The position numbers and the translations under genes are program-made. Below are positions 34,637-44,332 of a stretch of 64,000 nt of DNA, piece after piece. The notes beneath the pieces are model-generated. The model searched no databases and had not been told where the DNA came from. It was given only the letters and a program-made list of their open reading frames with translations. The DNA comes from Gammaproteobacteria bacterium Ga0074134 (GTDB lineage Bacteria > Pseudomonadota > Gammaproteobacteria > Ga0077554 > Ga007554), in the NCBI GenBank assembly GCA_001464965.1, contig LNEJ01000072.1, forward strand, positions 19,535-83,534. The letters run 5' to 3'. The stretch's first letter is position 1; each line of letters opens with the position of its first letter.

Positions 34637-37600
34637 ATGCTCGATAAACTGATCACCTTTGCATTGAAGCAAAGGATTTTTGTTCTTGGCGTCGCCGTGG
34701 TGATATTGATTGCGGGCGTTCTGGCGGTGCAAAGGCTACCTATTCAGGCCTTTCCGGATGTGCAGGACGTGCAGGTATCGATCGTCACGCAAATGCTGGG
34801 GCAAGCACCGCCCGAGGTGGAGCGTAGCGTCTCGATGCCCATTGAGCGCGAAATGAATGGTATTCCCGGCCTTACCCAGGTGCGGTCCGTTTCCATTACC
34901 GGACTGTCGGTTGTCACGCTGACGTTTGCCGACAAGACCGATGATTACTTCGCCCGCCAGCAGGTGCTGGAAAAGCTCGCCAACGTCAACCTGCCGGCCG
35001 GTGTTCAACCTGGCCTTGCCCCATTGACTACCGCCGTGGGCGAGGTCTATCGCTATGTCCTCGAAACGCCAAAGGATATGCCGATGATCGAGGTGCGGGC
35101 GATTCAGGACTGGGTCATCCGCCCAGCTTTGCGTAGTGTGCCGGGAGTGGCTGATGTCGTGAGCTTCGGCGGCGCCATCAAGGAATATCAAGTGCGCGTC
35201 GACCCCTATAAACTGCGTAAGTACAACCTCACCCTGGATCAGTTGTCTAAGGCGCTCGCCAATAATAGTATGAATACTGGCGGTGGACTGATACGCCGTG
35301 GTGACGAGGCGCTGGTGGTGCGCGGCGTCGGTATTTTTACCAGCCTGGATAGCATCCGCCGTGTAGTTATCACAAGCATTAACGGTTCGCCGGTGTTTAT
35401 CGATGACGTGGCCGACGTGGAGATCGGCCCGCGCACGCGCGCAGGTTATGTCGCTTACAATCAGCGGAACGATGTTGTGGAAGGCATCGTGCAAATGGTC
35501 AAGGGCCGCAATCCGGCGCTCGTCATCTCCGCCCTGAAGGACGAAATCAGCAAGCTTAACGCGCACAAATTGCCGGCTGGGGTGAAGTTGCACACAATCT
35601 ATGATCGCACCCAGTTGATCGCGCATACCGTGCACACAGTGACGGAGAATCTTATTGCAGGCGCGCTGCTGGTGGTTGTCATCCTGATTGTCTTTTTGCG
35701 CAACTGGAAGGCGGCGCTGATTGTCGCAAGCGTGATTCCCTTGTCATTGCTGTTCGCCTTTATCGGCATGGACATAAAAGGGGTTTCGGCCAACCTGATT
35801 TCTCTGGGGGCGGTGGACTTCGGTATTATTGTGGATAGCGCCGTGGTACTGGTGGAAGCCTTGATGGTGCGCTTGGCGCTGGCCCAGGCGGATCAGGCTG
35901 AGCACCCCAGTCATGGCACAGTCTCCTGGCGCTGGAATGCCTTGAAGAGCACCACGCTTCAGGTGGGGAAGCCCGTGCTGTTCGCCAAGGCCATCATCAT
36001 CTGCGCCTTTCTACCCATCTTCACTTTCGAGCGTGTGGAGGGAAAGATCTTCTCGCCCATGGCCTTCACTCTGAGTTTTGCTCTGCTCGGCGCGATTCTT
36101 CTGACGCTGACGCTGATTCCCGTGTTGCTCAGCTACACCCTCAAGAACAATAGCATGGCGGAACGCCATAGCGCCTGGATGCACGCTTTGCAGGGATATT
36201 ATCAACGCCTCCTTGTCCGGGCGCTTCAGTATCGCAAGATTGTCGTGGGCCTTGCCGTTGGGGTTCTTGCGGTAAGCCTGGTTCTCGCGCCGCGCCTGGG
36301 CAGCGAATTTTTGCCCAAACTCGACGAGGGAAATATATGGCTAACTATTACACTGCCGCCCTCCACGGCGTTGGATAAAACCAAGGATGTGGAAGGGAAG
36401 ATAAACAGCATTCTTCGCAGTTATAAAGAAGTGGACAGCGTTATTACCCACGTGGGCCGTCCCGATGACGGCACTGACCCCAAGGGTCCCAACAATATGG
36501 AGATCATGGCTAATTTGACGCCGCGTGATAACTGGCGTTTTCACAGCAAGGAGGATCTCATCGAAGACATGACCAAGCGTATGGAGACCATCCCCGGCAT
36601 CCATACCAATTTCTCCCAGGTGATTCAGGATAATGTGGAGGAAGCGCTGAGCGGCGTGAAGGGAGAAATCGCCATCAAGATTTTTGGCCCTGATCTGGAA
36701 ATACTTGAGGAAAAATCCGAGGAGACCGCTCGCGTGGTGAGCGCTATTCGTGGCGCGACAGACGTTGCGGCCATCAAGGTGGGGGGGTTAAGCCAGCTTA
36801 ATATTGAAATCAATCGTGAGCAATTGGCGCGATATGGTCTCAGCGTCAGCGATGCGGCCGGCGCGATTCAGACCGCGCTGGCCGGGAGCGCAGCCAACAG
36901 CTTCTATGATGGCGAGCGGCGCTTCGATGTTACCTTGCGTCTGGACAAACCCTACCGCGACAACGTGGAAGCCATCAGTGGCCTGATGGTGAGCGTGCCA
37001 GGCAGCGATATCCAGTTGCCGCTCTCCACGCTTGCCGATATCAGCATACGCGAAGGCGCCGCCCGCATCAGCCGCGAGGATGGCGGGCGCAACGTGGCTG
37101 TAAAGGTTAACCTGCTGGAGCGCGACCAGGGCGGTTTCGTGGCCGAGGCCATGGAGAAGGTGCGCAAGGAAGTCAAACTGCCCCCAGGTTACGAGATGAC
37201 ATGGGGCGGGCAGTTCGAGAACCAGCAGCGCGCCACGAAACGCCTGGAAATCATCGTGCCAGTCAGCATCCTGCTTATTTTCATTTTGCTGTTCTGGGCC
37301 TTCCAGTCGGTAAAGAATGCACTGCTGGTGCTGCTCATGGTGCCCTTTTCCCTGATTGGCGGACTTGCGGGGCTGGGCATCACCGGGCTGCATCTATCAG
37401 TTTCTGCCGCAGTCGGTTTTATTGCCCTGGCGGGTATTTCTGTGCAAAACGGCGTGATCATGGTGGAGCAGATCAAGGAGCTTATCCGGGAAGGAAAAGA
37501 TATGATGACTGCCACAGTGGAAGGCGCCGTGCGCCGTCTGCGCCCGGTGTTGATGACGGCGCTGATGGCGGGCATTGGTCTATTGCCCGCTGCGCTATCC

Positions 37601-37732
37601 CACGGCATAGGCTCGGAGACCCAGCGTCCCTTTGCCGTGGTGATCGTGGGAGGATTGGTTTCTGCCACGCTTTTAACGCTGTTGCTCCTGCCTATCTTGT
37701 TTCCCTATTTTAGCGATGAAAAGCAGCCCTGA
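34637..37732 (+). CDS. czcA: Heavy-metal RND transporter (CzcA/CusA family)
   Basis: This proton-driven inner-membrane pump expels metal cations. The 1031-aa product has the RND layout of 12 membrane helices and two large periplasmic loops. Helix 4 carries DFGIIVDSAVVLVEALM, preserving the two Asp and one Glu positions of the HME family (DFGxxxDGAVxxVEN). The N-terminus FPDVQDVQVSIVTQMLGQAP is also typical. A 119-base gap separates it from czcB and holds nothing obvious. Substrate (Co/Zn/Cd, Cu/Ag or Ni) cannot be decided by eye. Confidence 0.92.
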   Translation: MLDKLITFALKQRIFVLGVAVVILIAGVLAVQRLPIQAFPDVQDVQVSIVTQMLGQAPPEVERSVSMPIEREMNGIPGLTQVRSVSITGLSVVTLTFADKTDDYFARQQVLEKLANVNLPAGVQPGLAPLTTAVGEVYRYVLETPKDMPMIEVRAIQDWVIRPALRSVPGVADVVSFGGAIKEYQVRVDPYKLRKYNLTLDQLSKALANNSMNTGGGLIRRGDEALVVRGVGIFTSLDSIRRVVITSINGSPVFIDDVADVEIGPRTRAGYVAYNQRNDVVEGIVQMVKGRNPALVISALKDEISKLNAHKLPAGVKLHTIYDRTQLIAHTVHTVTENLIAGALLVVVILIVFLRNWKAALIVASVIPLSLLFAFIGMDIKGVSANLISLGAVDFGIIVDSAVVLVEALMVRLALAQADQAEHPSHGTVSWRWNALKSTTLQVGKPVLFAKAIIICAFLPIFTFERVEGKIFSPMAFTLSFALLGAILLTLTLIPVLLSYTLKNNSMAERHSAWMHALQGYYQRLLVRALQYRKIVVGLAVGVLAVSLVLAPRLGSEFLPKLDEGNIWLTITLPPSTALDKTKDVEGKINSILRSYKEVDSVITHVGRPDDGTDPKGPNNMEIMANLTPRDNWRFHSKEDLIEDMTKRMETIPGIHTNFSQVIQDNVEEALSGVKGEIAIKIFGPDLEILEEKSEETARVVSAIRGATDVAAIKVGGLSQLNIEINREQLARYGLSVSDAAGAIQTALAGSAANSFYDGERRFDVTLRLDKPYRDNVEAISGLMVSVPGSDIQLPLSTLADISIREGAARISREDGGRNVAVKVNLLERDQGGFVAEAMEKVRKEVKLPPGYEMTWGGQFENQQRATKRLEIIVPVSILLIFILLFWAFQSVKNALLVLLMVPFSLIGGLAGLGITGLHLSVSAAVGFIALAGISVQNGVIMVEQIKELIREGKDMMTATVEGAVRRLRPVLMTALMAGIGLLPAALSHGIGSETQRPFAVVIVGGLVSATLLTLLLLPILFPYFSDEKQP

Positions 37733-37782
37733 TATTGTGGTATATTTCAAAAAAATAGCCGCAGTAATTAAGGTATAAACCG

Positions 37783-38292
37783 ATGACCGTTTATTCGGTT
37801 GACAAACTCATCGCAGAGGCGCGCCGCCTGTCCGCCGAATATCGCAAGGCGACAGGCAGGCCGCTGGGTGGCGTGAGCGGCGAAATCGCCGAGCACGATG
37901 CCGCGCGTCTGCTGGATCTGGATTTGTGCGATCCGAAACCGGGGGGGTATGATGCCATCGGGTGCGGCAGACGTGCGGGCAAGCGCATCCAGATCAAAGG
38001 CCGTGCTATTTTTGACGAAGGCAAGGCAGGCCAACGCATCGGGCAAATGAAAACCGACCAGGAATGGGACAGCGTCATGCTGGTGCTGATGGATGAGAAT
38101 TTCGAGCCTTATGAAATCTACGAGGCGGAGCGTGACGATATCCTGCAAGCCATTGCCGACTCCGATGCAAGTAAACGTAACAAGCGTGGCGCAATGTCCG
38201 TGGCTAAATTTAAAATCATCAGCCAGTTGGTATGGACGCGTGAAACCGGTGCTGAAGAAGGGGAAGTTTGGGATAATCAAGCGGCACGCTAA
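37783..38292 (+). CDS. Small protein with nuclease-like motif
   Basis: The 169-aa protein is not firmly recognised. GEIAEHDAARLLDL, PGGYDAIGCG and KRIQIKGRA fit the E...D...QxK spacing of PD-(D/E)XK restriction-endonuclease folds. No signal peptide or membrane helix is seen. It is between czcA and a DinG-type helicase gene. A DNA-repair or restriction-like role is inference; it may be catalytically inactive. Confidence 0.6.
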   Translation: MTVYSVDKLIAEARRLSAEYRKATGRPLGGVSGEIAEHDAARLLDLDLCDPKPGGYDAIGCGRRAGKRIQIKGRAIFDEGKAGQRIGQMKTDQEWDSVMLVLMDENFEPYEIYEAERDDILQAIADSDASKRNKRGAMSVAKFKIISQLVWTRETGAEEGEVWDNQAAR

Positions 38293-38370
38293 AGTACAGT
38301 AACCGGAATTATTTCATCCCTGTTTTTTGAGGCCATATTCTTGCGCTACGCATAAATCAGGAGCTTCTCA

Positions 38371-40317
38371 ATGCAATCCCCCGCTGAACTCCTTGGCTCT
38401 GATGGTCCGCTAGCGAAGCGTATCTCAGGCTTTGCGCCTCGTGCGGCGCAGCAGGAGATGGCGGAGGCCGTCGCGCAGGCGTTAGACGATCATGGCCTGT
38501 TGATCAGCGAGGCCGGCACAGGCACGGGCAAGACATACGCCTATTTGGTGCCCGCGATCCTGTCTGGCAAGAAGGTCATCATTTCCACTGGCACCAAAAA
38601 TCTCCAGGACCAGCTCTTTCACCGCGACTTGCCCGTAATCCGCAATGCCTTGGGTGTGCCGTTGCGTGCCGCGCTGCTCAAAGGCCGCGCCAATTATTTG
38701 TGCTTGCATCGCCTGGAGCTGGCTGAGCTGGACGGGCGTGGCCATACGCGCGAGAACCGTGCGATGTTGCAACGGATCAAAGAGTGGGCGGGGCGTACCC
38801 GCAGCGGTGATGTCGCCGAGGTGGTGGATGTTCCGGAGGATTCGCCATTGTGGTTCCAGGTCACCTCCACAGCGGATAACTGCCTGGGCCAGGAGTGCCC
38901 TGTGTATTCGGATTGTCATATCATGAAGGCGCGGCGCGCGGCACAGGAGGCCGATCTGGTGGTGATCAATCATCATCTGCTGTTTGCCGACATGGCGCTC
39001 AAGGATGAGGGTTTTGGCGAGCTGTTGCCGGGCGCGAACGCATTTATTATTGACGAAGCGCACCAGCTCCCCGAGGTGGCGTCAAATTTCTTTGGCACCT
39101 CATTGAGCAGCCGTCAGATGCTGGAACTGGCGGACGATACCATTACGGAATATATGCGCGAAGCGGGCGACATGAGCGAATTGCCCGAGGCGGCGGATAA
39201 GCTGAAAAAGGCCGCGCTGGATTTGCGCCTGGCGCTGGGCCGCGATGCGTGCCGTACCGCATGGCGCGAGGTGGCGGCGCTCCCTGAAATAAGCACAGCC
39301 ATGCAGCAATTGCGCGATGCGTTGACTCTATTGCAAAAACGGCTGGAACCGGCGGCGGTGCGCGGCAAGGGGCTGGAGAGCTGCCAGCGCCGCACTGGCG
39401 AGTTGCTGGCGCGGCTGGATAGTCTTGCTGGCGCGAGCCCGGCGAACCACGTCGTCTGGTTTGAAACGTTCACCAAGAGTTTCACCCTCAACAGCACGCC
39501 GCTCGATATCGCCGAAATCTTTCGCGCTCGCACGGATGCGCATAAATGCGCCTGGATATTTACCTCAGCCACGCTGGCGGTGGGTGGCAGCTTCGAACAC
39601 TTTTCCTCGCGCCTGGGCCTGCACGGCGCCGTGACAAAGTGCTGGGACAGCCCCTTCAATTTCTCACGCAATGCCGTGTTCTATGCGCCTCCCGCCATGC
39701 CTGATCCCAGCAGCCAGAATTACATCGAGGCAGTGGTGGAGGCCGCCTTGCCGGTACTGGAGGCCAGCCGTGGACGCGCCTTTCTGCTGTTCACCAGCCA
39801 CCGCGCCTTGCAAGAGGCGCATGAACGGCTACAGGGCAAAGTAGCCTATCCGCTGCTCGTGCAAGGCAGCGCCCCGCGTGGCGAACTGGTGGAACGTTTT
39901 CGCGCCATGGGTAACGCCATACTGCTCGGCACCAGTAGCTTCTGGGAGGGTGTCGATGTGCGCGGCCCGGCGCTGTCCTGCGTCATCATCGACAAACTGC
40001 CTTTCGCCTCGCCGGGCGATCCCGTCTTGCAAGCCAGGCTTGATGCCCTGCGCGCACAAGGCGGCAATCCCTTCATGGATTACCAGTTGCCCCACGCGGT
40101 GATCACCCTCAAGCAGGGGGTAGGGCGGTTGATCCGTGACGTAAACGATCGTGGTGTAATGATGCTATGCGACCCACGGCTGTTTTCAAAACCGTATGGA
40201 CGTACCTTTATCAACAGCCTGCCGCCGATGATACGCACGCGCAAACTGGAAAATGTGCAACGTTTTTTTGAGTTGGAAATACAGAGCGCAGCCCCCATAG
40301 CAACAGTAGAAATCTAA
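38371..40317 (+). CDS. yoaA: DinG-family Fe-S helicase (YoaA-like)
   Basis: The protein is predicted to be an ATP-dependent 5'-3' DNA helicase of the XPD/DinG group acting in repair. The 648-aa product has Walker A TGTGKTYAYLVPAI (about residue 52), four Fe-S cysteines (YLCLHRL, DNCLGQECPVYSDC, about 110-190), DEAH box IIDEAHQLPE (about 227), and C-terminal motifs LLGTSSFWEGVDVRG and QGVGRLIRD. It is a single gene with no visible lesion. Confidence 0.9.
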   Translation: MQSPAELLGSDGPLAKRISGFAPRAAQQEMAEAVAQALDDHGLLISEAGTGTGKTYAYLVPAILSGKKVIISTGTKNLQDQLFHRDLPVIRNALGVPLRAALLKGRANYLCLHRLELAELDGRGHTRENRAMLQRIKEWAGRTRSGDVAEVVDVPEDSPLWFQVTSTADNCLGQECPVYSDCHIMKARRAAQEADLVVINHHLLFADMALKDEGFGELLPGANAFIIDEAHQLPEVASNFFGTSLSSRQMLELADDTITEYMREAGDMSELPEAADKLKKAALDLRLALGRDACRTAWREVAALPEISTAMQQLRDALTLLQKRLEPAAVRGKGLESCQRRTGELLARLDSLAGASPANHVVWFETFTKSFTLNSTPLDIAEIFRARTDAHKCAWIFTSATLAVGGSFEHFSSRLGLHGAVTKCWDSPFNFSRNAVFYAPPAMPDPSSQNYIEAVVEAALPVLEASRGRAFLLFTSHRALQEAHERLQGKVAYPLLVQGSAPRGELVERFRAMGNAILLGTSSFWEGVDVRGPALSCVIIDKLPFASPGDPVLQARLDALRAQGGNPFMDYQLPHAVITLKQGVGRLIRDVNDRGVMMLCDPRLFSKPYGRTFINSLPPMIRTRKLENVQRFFELEIQSAAPIATVEI

Positions 40318-40353
40318 CTCGTCATATCCATCCACGAAAAAGGAGAAAGCATC

Positions 40354-40752
40354 ATGCTGCAATCACACACCTATGGTTTTGGCAGGATCGTCAACGTGAG
40401 CGTGGAGGAGGCCGAGGCGCGTGTCACCGAAACCCTCAAGAGCAAGGGCTTCGGCATACTCACGCGCATCGATGTGGCCGCTACGCTCAAGCAAAAACTC
40501 GGCGCGGACATGCCGCCTTATGTGATTCTGGGGGCCTGCAACCCGCCGCTTGCTCATCAAGCCATCAGTGCGGAACCTGAAATCGGCCTGTTCTTGCCCT
40601 GTAACGTGATTGTTTATCAGGATGCCCAAGGGCAGGTGCACGTTTCGGCCATGGATCCGCAGCCGATGGTCGACATGATCAAAAATCCCCAGCTTGATTC
40701 CGTTGCAACGCAAGCGCGCCCCTTGTTGCAAGAGGCGTTGGAAGCAGTTTAA
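40354..40752 (+). CDS. DUF302 protein
   Basis: The 132-aa product matches DUF302: VSVEEAEARVTETLKSKGFG, YVILGACNPPLAHQAI, LPCNVIVYQDA. Family members are small proteins of unknown function. AAAGGAGAAA precedes the ATG. No signal peptide is seen. It may be co-transcribed with ubiB downstream. Confidence 0.88.
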   Translation: MLQSHTYGFGRIVNVSVEEAEARVTETLKSKGFGILTRIDVAATLKQKLGADMPPYVILGACNPPLAHQAISAEPEIGLFLPCNVIVYQDAQGQVHVSAMDPQPMVDMIKNPQLDSVATQARPLLQEALEAV

Positions 40753-40779
40753 CAGCAACGTGCTGCAAGGACGGCGAAG

Positions 40780-42462
40780 ATGGACTCACCGAAGTTGGCC
40801 CCAGGGCATCTTCCCGTCCGTGACCTGCGGCGGCTGGCCCGTATCCTCCATGTGATGGTGGAGAAAGGCTGGGGCCATTATGTGGAGCGCCTGCGCCTGA
40901 AAGGCTATCTGCCCAAGGGTGCGGTGGAGCAGATATCTCCCATATTGAACGATGCCCAGCGTTTCCGTCTGATGCTGGAGGAGCTCGGTACCACGTTTAT
41001 CAAGTTCGGGCAGATGCTCAGCGTGCGGCGCGATCTGCTGCCGGATGAGGTGCTCCGTGAATTGCAAAAACTGCAAGACACCGTGCCACAATTTCCCGCG
41101 GAGCAGGCGCGGCGGATTATAGAGGAAGATCTGCGGCAACCCGTGGCCCAGCTTTTCGCATCGTTTGATGATGAGCCGCTTGCCGCCGCCTCCATCGCCC
41201 AGGTACACACCGCAACGTTGCCCGATGGCGCAGCGGTCATCGTCAAGGTGCAACGTCCCGATATCGAACAGGCCATCCAGGCGGATCTGGAAATCCTCTT
41301 CTTCATTGCCAGGTTGCTGCACAAGCACGTTGCTGAAAGCCAACGTTATGATCCCGTCGGTCTGGTGGAGGAATTCTCGGAAACCATCCTGCTCGAAATG
41401 GACTTCCGCCGCGAGGGCCACAATGTGGAGCGCTTCCGTGACAACTTCAAGGATGCGAGTTCGGTTATCGTTCCAGAGGTATTTTGGGATCTGTCCAATA
41501 AGCGGGTACTGACTATGGCGCGGAGCATCGGGCGCAAGATCAGCGCGGAATATCCGTCAGAACCTGTGGCACGCCAGCGCTTGGCCGAACTGCTTGTGCA
41601 TGTTTATCTCGTTCAGTTTTTTGAGCATGGTTTTTTTCATGGCGACCCCCATCCAGGCAATCTGTTTATCATGGAAGATGGGCGTCTGTGTTTTCACGAC
41701 TTTGGCATCGTGGGTCACCTCACTAAACGGGACCGGAGCAATCTTGCGCAACTCTTTCTCGCCCTCGTTGCACGTGATGCGGAGTGGATGGCAGATATCT
41801 ATCTGGATATGGGCGGCGGGGCGTCCGACGTGGACCGCGCCGCTTTTGCCAGGGATCTGGGCATATCCCTTGATGAGTATTATGCCGTGGCTGCGCAAGA
41901 GGCTTCCTTCTCCGAAGCCCTGTATCAGTTTATCCGGTTGATGGGCCGTCATCATATTCAAGTGCTCAGAGAGTTGTTGCTGGTCACAAAGGCGTTGATG
42001 ACCATGGAGTCGGTGGTGCGCGCTCTCGATCCTCGCTTTGACATGATCGCCGCCTTGCAGGCCTATGCGCCGCGCATGATAGGCAAGCAATTACTGCCGG
42101 ATTTGAATCGGACGGAGATTCTGGGGAAAAGCTATCGCACCCTAAGCGCAGTACGCATGGCAGTGTCCGGGTTCCCCCGCACACTCGCCAGGACTGTTCA
42201 GCAATTACAGCGGGGCGATTTGGCGCTCAAACTCCGCCATGAACAGCTGGAAGGACTGGAGCAGCATTTGGACCGTGCCAGCAATCGCCTGAGTCTGAGC
42301 ATGATCATTGCCTCCATTGTGGTGGGGTCGTCGATAGTGATGAGCACAGACGTCGGCCCACATTATGGGGATGTCCCCTTATTGGGCCTGTTCGGATACC
42401 TGGTGGCAAGTTTTCTCGGCTTATGGTGGGTGGTGGCGATGCTGCGTTCAGGGAAATTCTGA
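40780..42462 (+). CDS. ubiB: UbiB/ABC1-type atypical kinase
   Basis: UbiB-family proteins are membrane-linked atypical kinases/ATPases that support ubiquinone synthesis and lipid traffic. The 560-aa product has the KxGQ motif TFIKFGQMLSVRRDLLPDE, AAASIAQVHTATLPDG, VKVQRP, catalytic FHGDPHPGNLFIMEDG and DFG (FHDFGIVG), and two C-terminal membrane helices. It is not next to ubiE/ubiJ here, so a paralogue with another lipid partner is possible. Confidence 0.88.
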   Translation: MDSPKLAPGHLPVRDLRRLARILHVMVEKGWGHYVERLRLKGYLPKGAVEQISPILNDAQRFRLMLEELGTTFIKFGQMLSVRRDLLPDEVLRELQKLQDTVPQFPAEQARRIIEEDLRQPVAQLFASFDDEPLAAASIAQVHTATLPDGAAVIVKVQRPDIEQAIQADLEILFFIARLLHKHVAESQRYDPVGLVEEFSETILLEMDFRREGHNVERFRDNFKDASSVIVPEVFWDLSNKRVLTMARSIGRKISAEYPSEPVARQRLAELLVHVYLVQFFEHGFFHGDPHPGNLFIMEDGRLCFHDFGIVGHLTKRDRSNLAQLFLALVARDAEWMADIYLDMGGGASDVDRAAFARDLGISLDEYYAVAAQEASFSEALYQFIRLMGRHHIQVLRELLLVTKALMTMESVVRALDPRFDMIAALQAYAPRMIGKQLLPDLNRTEILGKSYRTLSAVRMAVSGFPRTLARTVQQLQRGDLALKLRHEQLEGLEQHLDRASNRLSLSMIIASIVVGSSIVMSTDVGPHYGDVPLLGLFGYLVASFLGLWWVVAMLRSGKF

Positions 42463-42507
42463 TCTGCCGCCAGTGGTGTGACTGTTTTACGCTAGGGTTT
42501 GGCGCAT

Positions 42508-43650
42508 ATGCTGTGGCTGGCCGTTAAAACACTCTTTCACGAGAAGGTGAGGCTGATCATAACCTTGATTGGGATCACTATCTCCACTGTGCTGACCCTC
42601 ATGGAGGTAAGCATTTATCTAGGGGTGATGGGCGATGCCACCGCCGTTATCCGCAATACCGATGCTGACATTTGGATTGCCTCAAAGAACATCCAGTCCT
42701 TTGATTTTGCCCTGCCGTTTCCCGAGCACAGAATCAATCAGGTGCGCGCGCTCCCCGATGTTTTGTGGGCGCAAAAGCTCTTTCTCTCCTGGGGTTTTCT
42801 GAAATTGGCCAACGGCGGGCGCGAGCAGGCCCAAATCATAGCGTATAACCCGGACAATGGTATTGGGGCACCGTGGGCCATGCTGGAGGGGAGTGCGTCC
42901 GACGTCAAAGGCGGGCGCTACATCATCATGGATAAAACGTCGGAGCAACGCCTTGGCAAGCTGAACAGTGGAACGCTGTGGGAAATGACCGTTGGTAAAG
43001 ATCAATATTCGTTTAAATTGGTAGGCCTCTCGCAGGGTATCAAGAGCTTCACCACAGTCCCGCTCGTCTTTATGTCATACAACCAATTCAAAACTCTTGC
43101 GCAGGAAATTGGCTGGGGAGATCAGACGTCTTTCATCGTCGCCAAACTCAGCGATCCAGCCAAGGCAGACGCGGTAGTGAAGGCGTTGAGGGCAACACTG
43201 CGGGACAACGATATTTTTACAAGGGATGAGTTTATCCACAAAACGGTGATGTACTGGACGGTACAGACCGGAATGGGAATGGCATTTTTTCTTACCGCGA
43301 TACTCGCCGTCCTGATCGGCGGCGCCATAGTCGGGCAGGCGATTTTCGCCAGTACCATGGAGCATTTGCGGGAATATGGTACGTTGAAAGCCCTGGGCGC
43401 GAAGAACAGTGAGATTTACTTCGTCATCATAAGCCAGGCGGCGATCAGCGCCGCCATTGGTTATGCAATCGGTGTGATCGTCATCCTTCTGACGAGGGGC
43501 GGCATGGAGCAATCGGGGGTTTCCATATACCTGAGTCCGATCTTGTTTATCACAGTATTTTTTATCATCTTGCTGGTTTGCCTGCTATCCGCTTATTTCT
43601 CAGTGAGAAAAGTGCGGATGCTCGATCCGGTGACAGTCTTCAAAGGTTGA
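42508..43650 (+). CDS. ABC exporter permease (DevC/MacB-like)
   Basis: The 380-aa permease has an N-terminal membrane helix (LIITLIGITISTVLTLMEV), a large periplasmic MacB-PCD domain and three C-terminal helices, with EYGTLKALGAKNSEI typical of FtsX-like permeases. With the following ATPase and adaptor it forms a tripartite exporter in the order C-A-B, like DevBCA. An upstream TTG at 42499 is less likely. The substrate is unknown, perhaps a lipid or peptide. Confidence 0.85.
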   Translation: MLWLAVKTLFHEKVRLIITLIGITISTVLTLMEVSIYLGVMGDATAVIRNTDADIWIASKNIQSFDFALPFPEHRINQVRALPDVLWAQKLFLSWGFLKLANGGREQAQIIAYNPDNGIGAPWAMLEGSASDVKGGRYIIMDKTSEQRLGKLNSGTLWEMTVGKDQYSFKLVGLSQGIKSFTTVPLVFMSYNQFKTLAQEIGWGDQTSFIVAKLSDPAKADAVVKALRATLRDNDIFTRDEFIHKTVMYWTVQTGMGMAFFLTAILAVLIGGAIVGQAIFASTMEHLREYGTLKALGAKNSEIYFVIISQAAISAAIGYAIGVIVILLTRGGMEQSGVSIYLSPILFITVFFIILLVCLLSAYFSVRKVRMLDPVTVFKG

Positions 43651-43657
43651 TGATGCC

Positions 43658-44332
43658 ATGAGTCCAGCCCTGGAGGTGAAAGAGGTCAGCAAGATATACG
43701 GAAAGGGTGAAAATAAAGTTGCCGCCGTGGATTCCGTGAGTCTTGCACTCAATCAGCGTGAGGTTCTGCTGATTATGGGGCCGTCAGGCTCAGGCAAGAC
43801 CACACTGCTTTCAATGATGGGGTGTATTTTACGGCCTACGAGCGGCGAGGTGTTGATCGCAGGAAAGCTGGTCAGCATGCTAAGCGAAGACAAGCTTCCC
43901 GATATCAGGAAACATTATTTAGGATTCGTCTTTCAGTCCTTCAATCTGTTCCCATCCCTTACGGCAGTGGAAAATGTGGAATTGGTGTTAAGGCTCAAGG
44001 GATGTAATAAAGAAAATTTAAAGGCGCAGGCGATGGGGCTGTTGGATAGGGTCGGTCTTGTGAAAAGGGCCCACCTCTATCCCATGGATTTGAGTGGTGG
44101 CGAAAAACAGCGCACTGCCTTTGCCCGCGCTCTCGCGGGAGATCCTCCTCTCATTCTCGCCGATGAGCCCACCGCCAATCTCGACTCCAAAACCGGAAGA
44201 GATGTGCTTATGTTGTTGAGGGCGCTCGCCGAGGAATCGGCCAAGGCGATAGCTATCGTCAGCCATGACCCCAAGGCCGAAGAGCTGGCTCATCGCGTGG
44301 TCTTTCTGGAAGATGGAAGGTTGAAGGCATGA
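43658..44332 (+). CDS. ABC exporter ATPase (DevA/LolD-like)
   Basis: The 224-aa ATPase has Walker A GPSGSGKTTLL, Q-loop FVFQSFNLFP, signature LSGGEKQRTAFARALAGDP, Walker B LILADEPTANLDSKT and H-loop IVSHDPKAEELA. It is the MacB/LolD type that drives mechanotransmission exporters. It follows the permease by 7 bases and overlaps the adaptor gene by four. Confidence 0.93.
   Translation: MSPALEVKEVSKIYGKGENKVAAVDSVSLALNQREVLLIMGPSGSGKTTLLSMMGCILRPTSGEVLIAGKLVSMLSEDKLPDIRKHYLGFVFQSFNLFPSLTAVENVELVLRLKGCNKENLKAQAMGLLDRVGLVKRAHLYPMDLSGGEKQRTAFARALAGDPPLILADEPTANLDSKTGRDVLMLLRALAEESAKAIAIVSHDPKAEELAHRVVFLEDGRLKA

Noticed and set aside
34736..35635. 299-aa His-rich minus-strand frame
   Set aside because: It is antisense to czcA, and the His/Gln richness follows from the opposite strand's codons.
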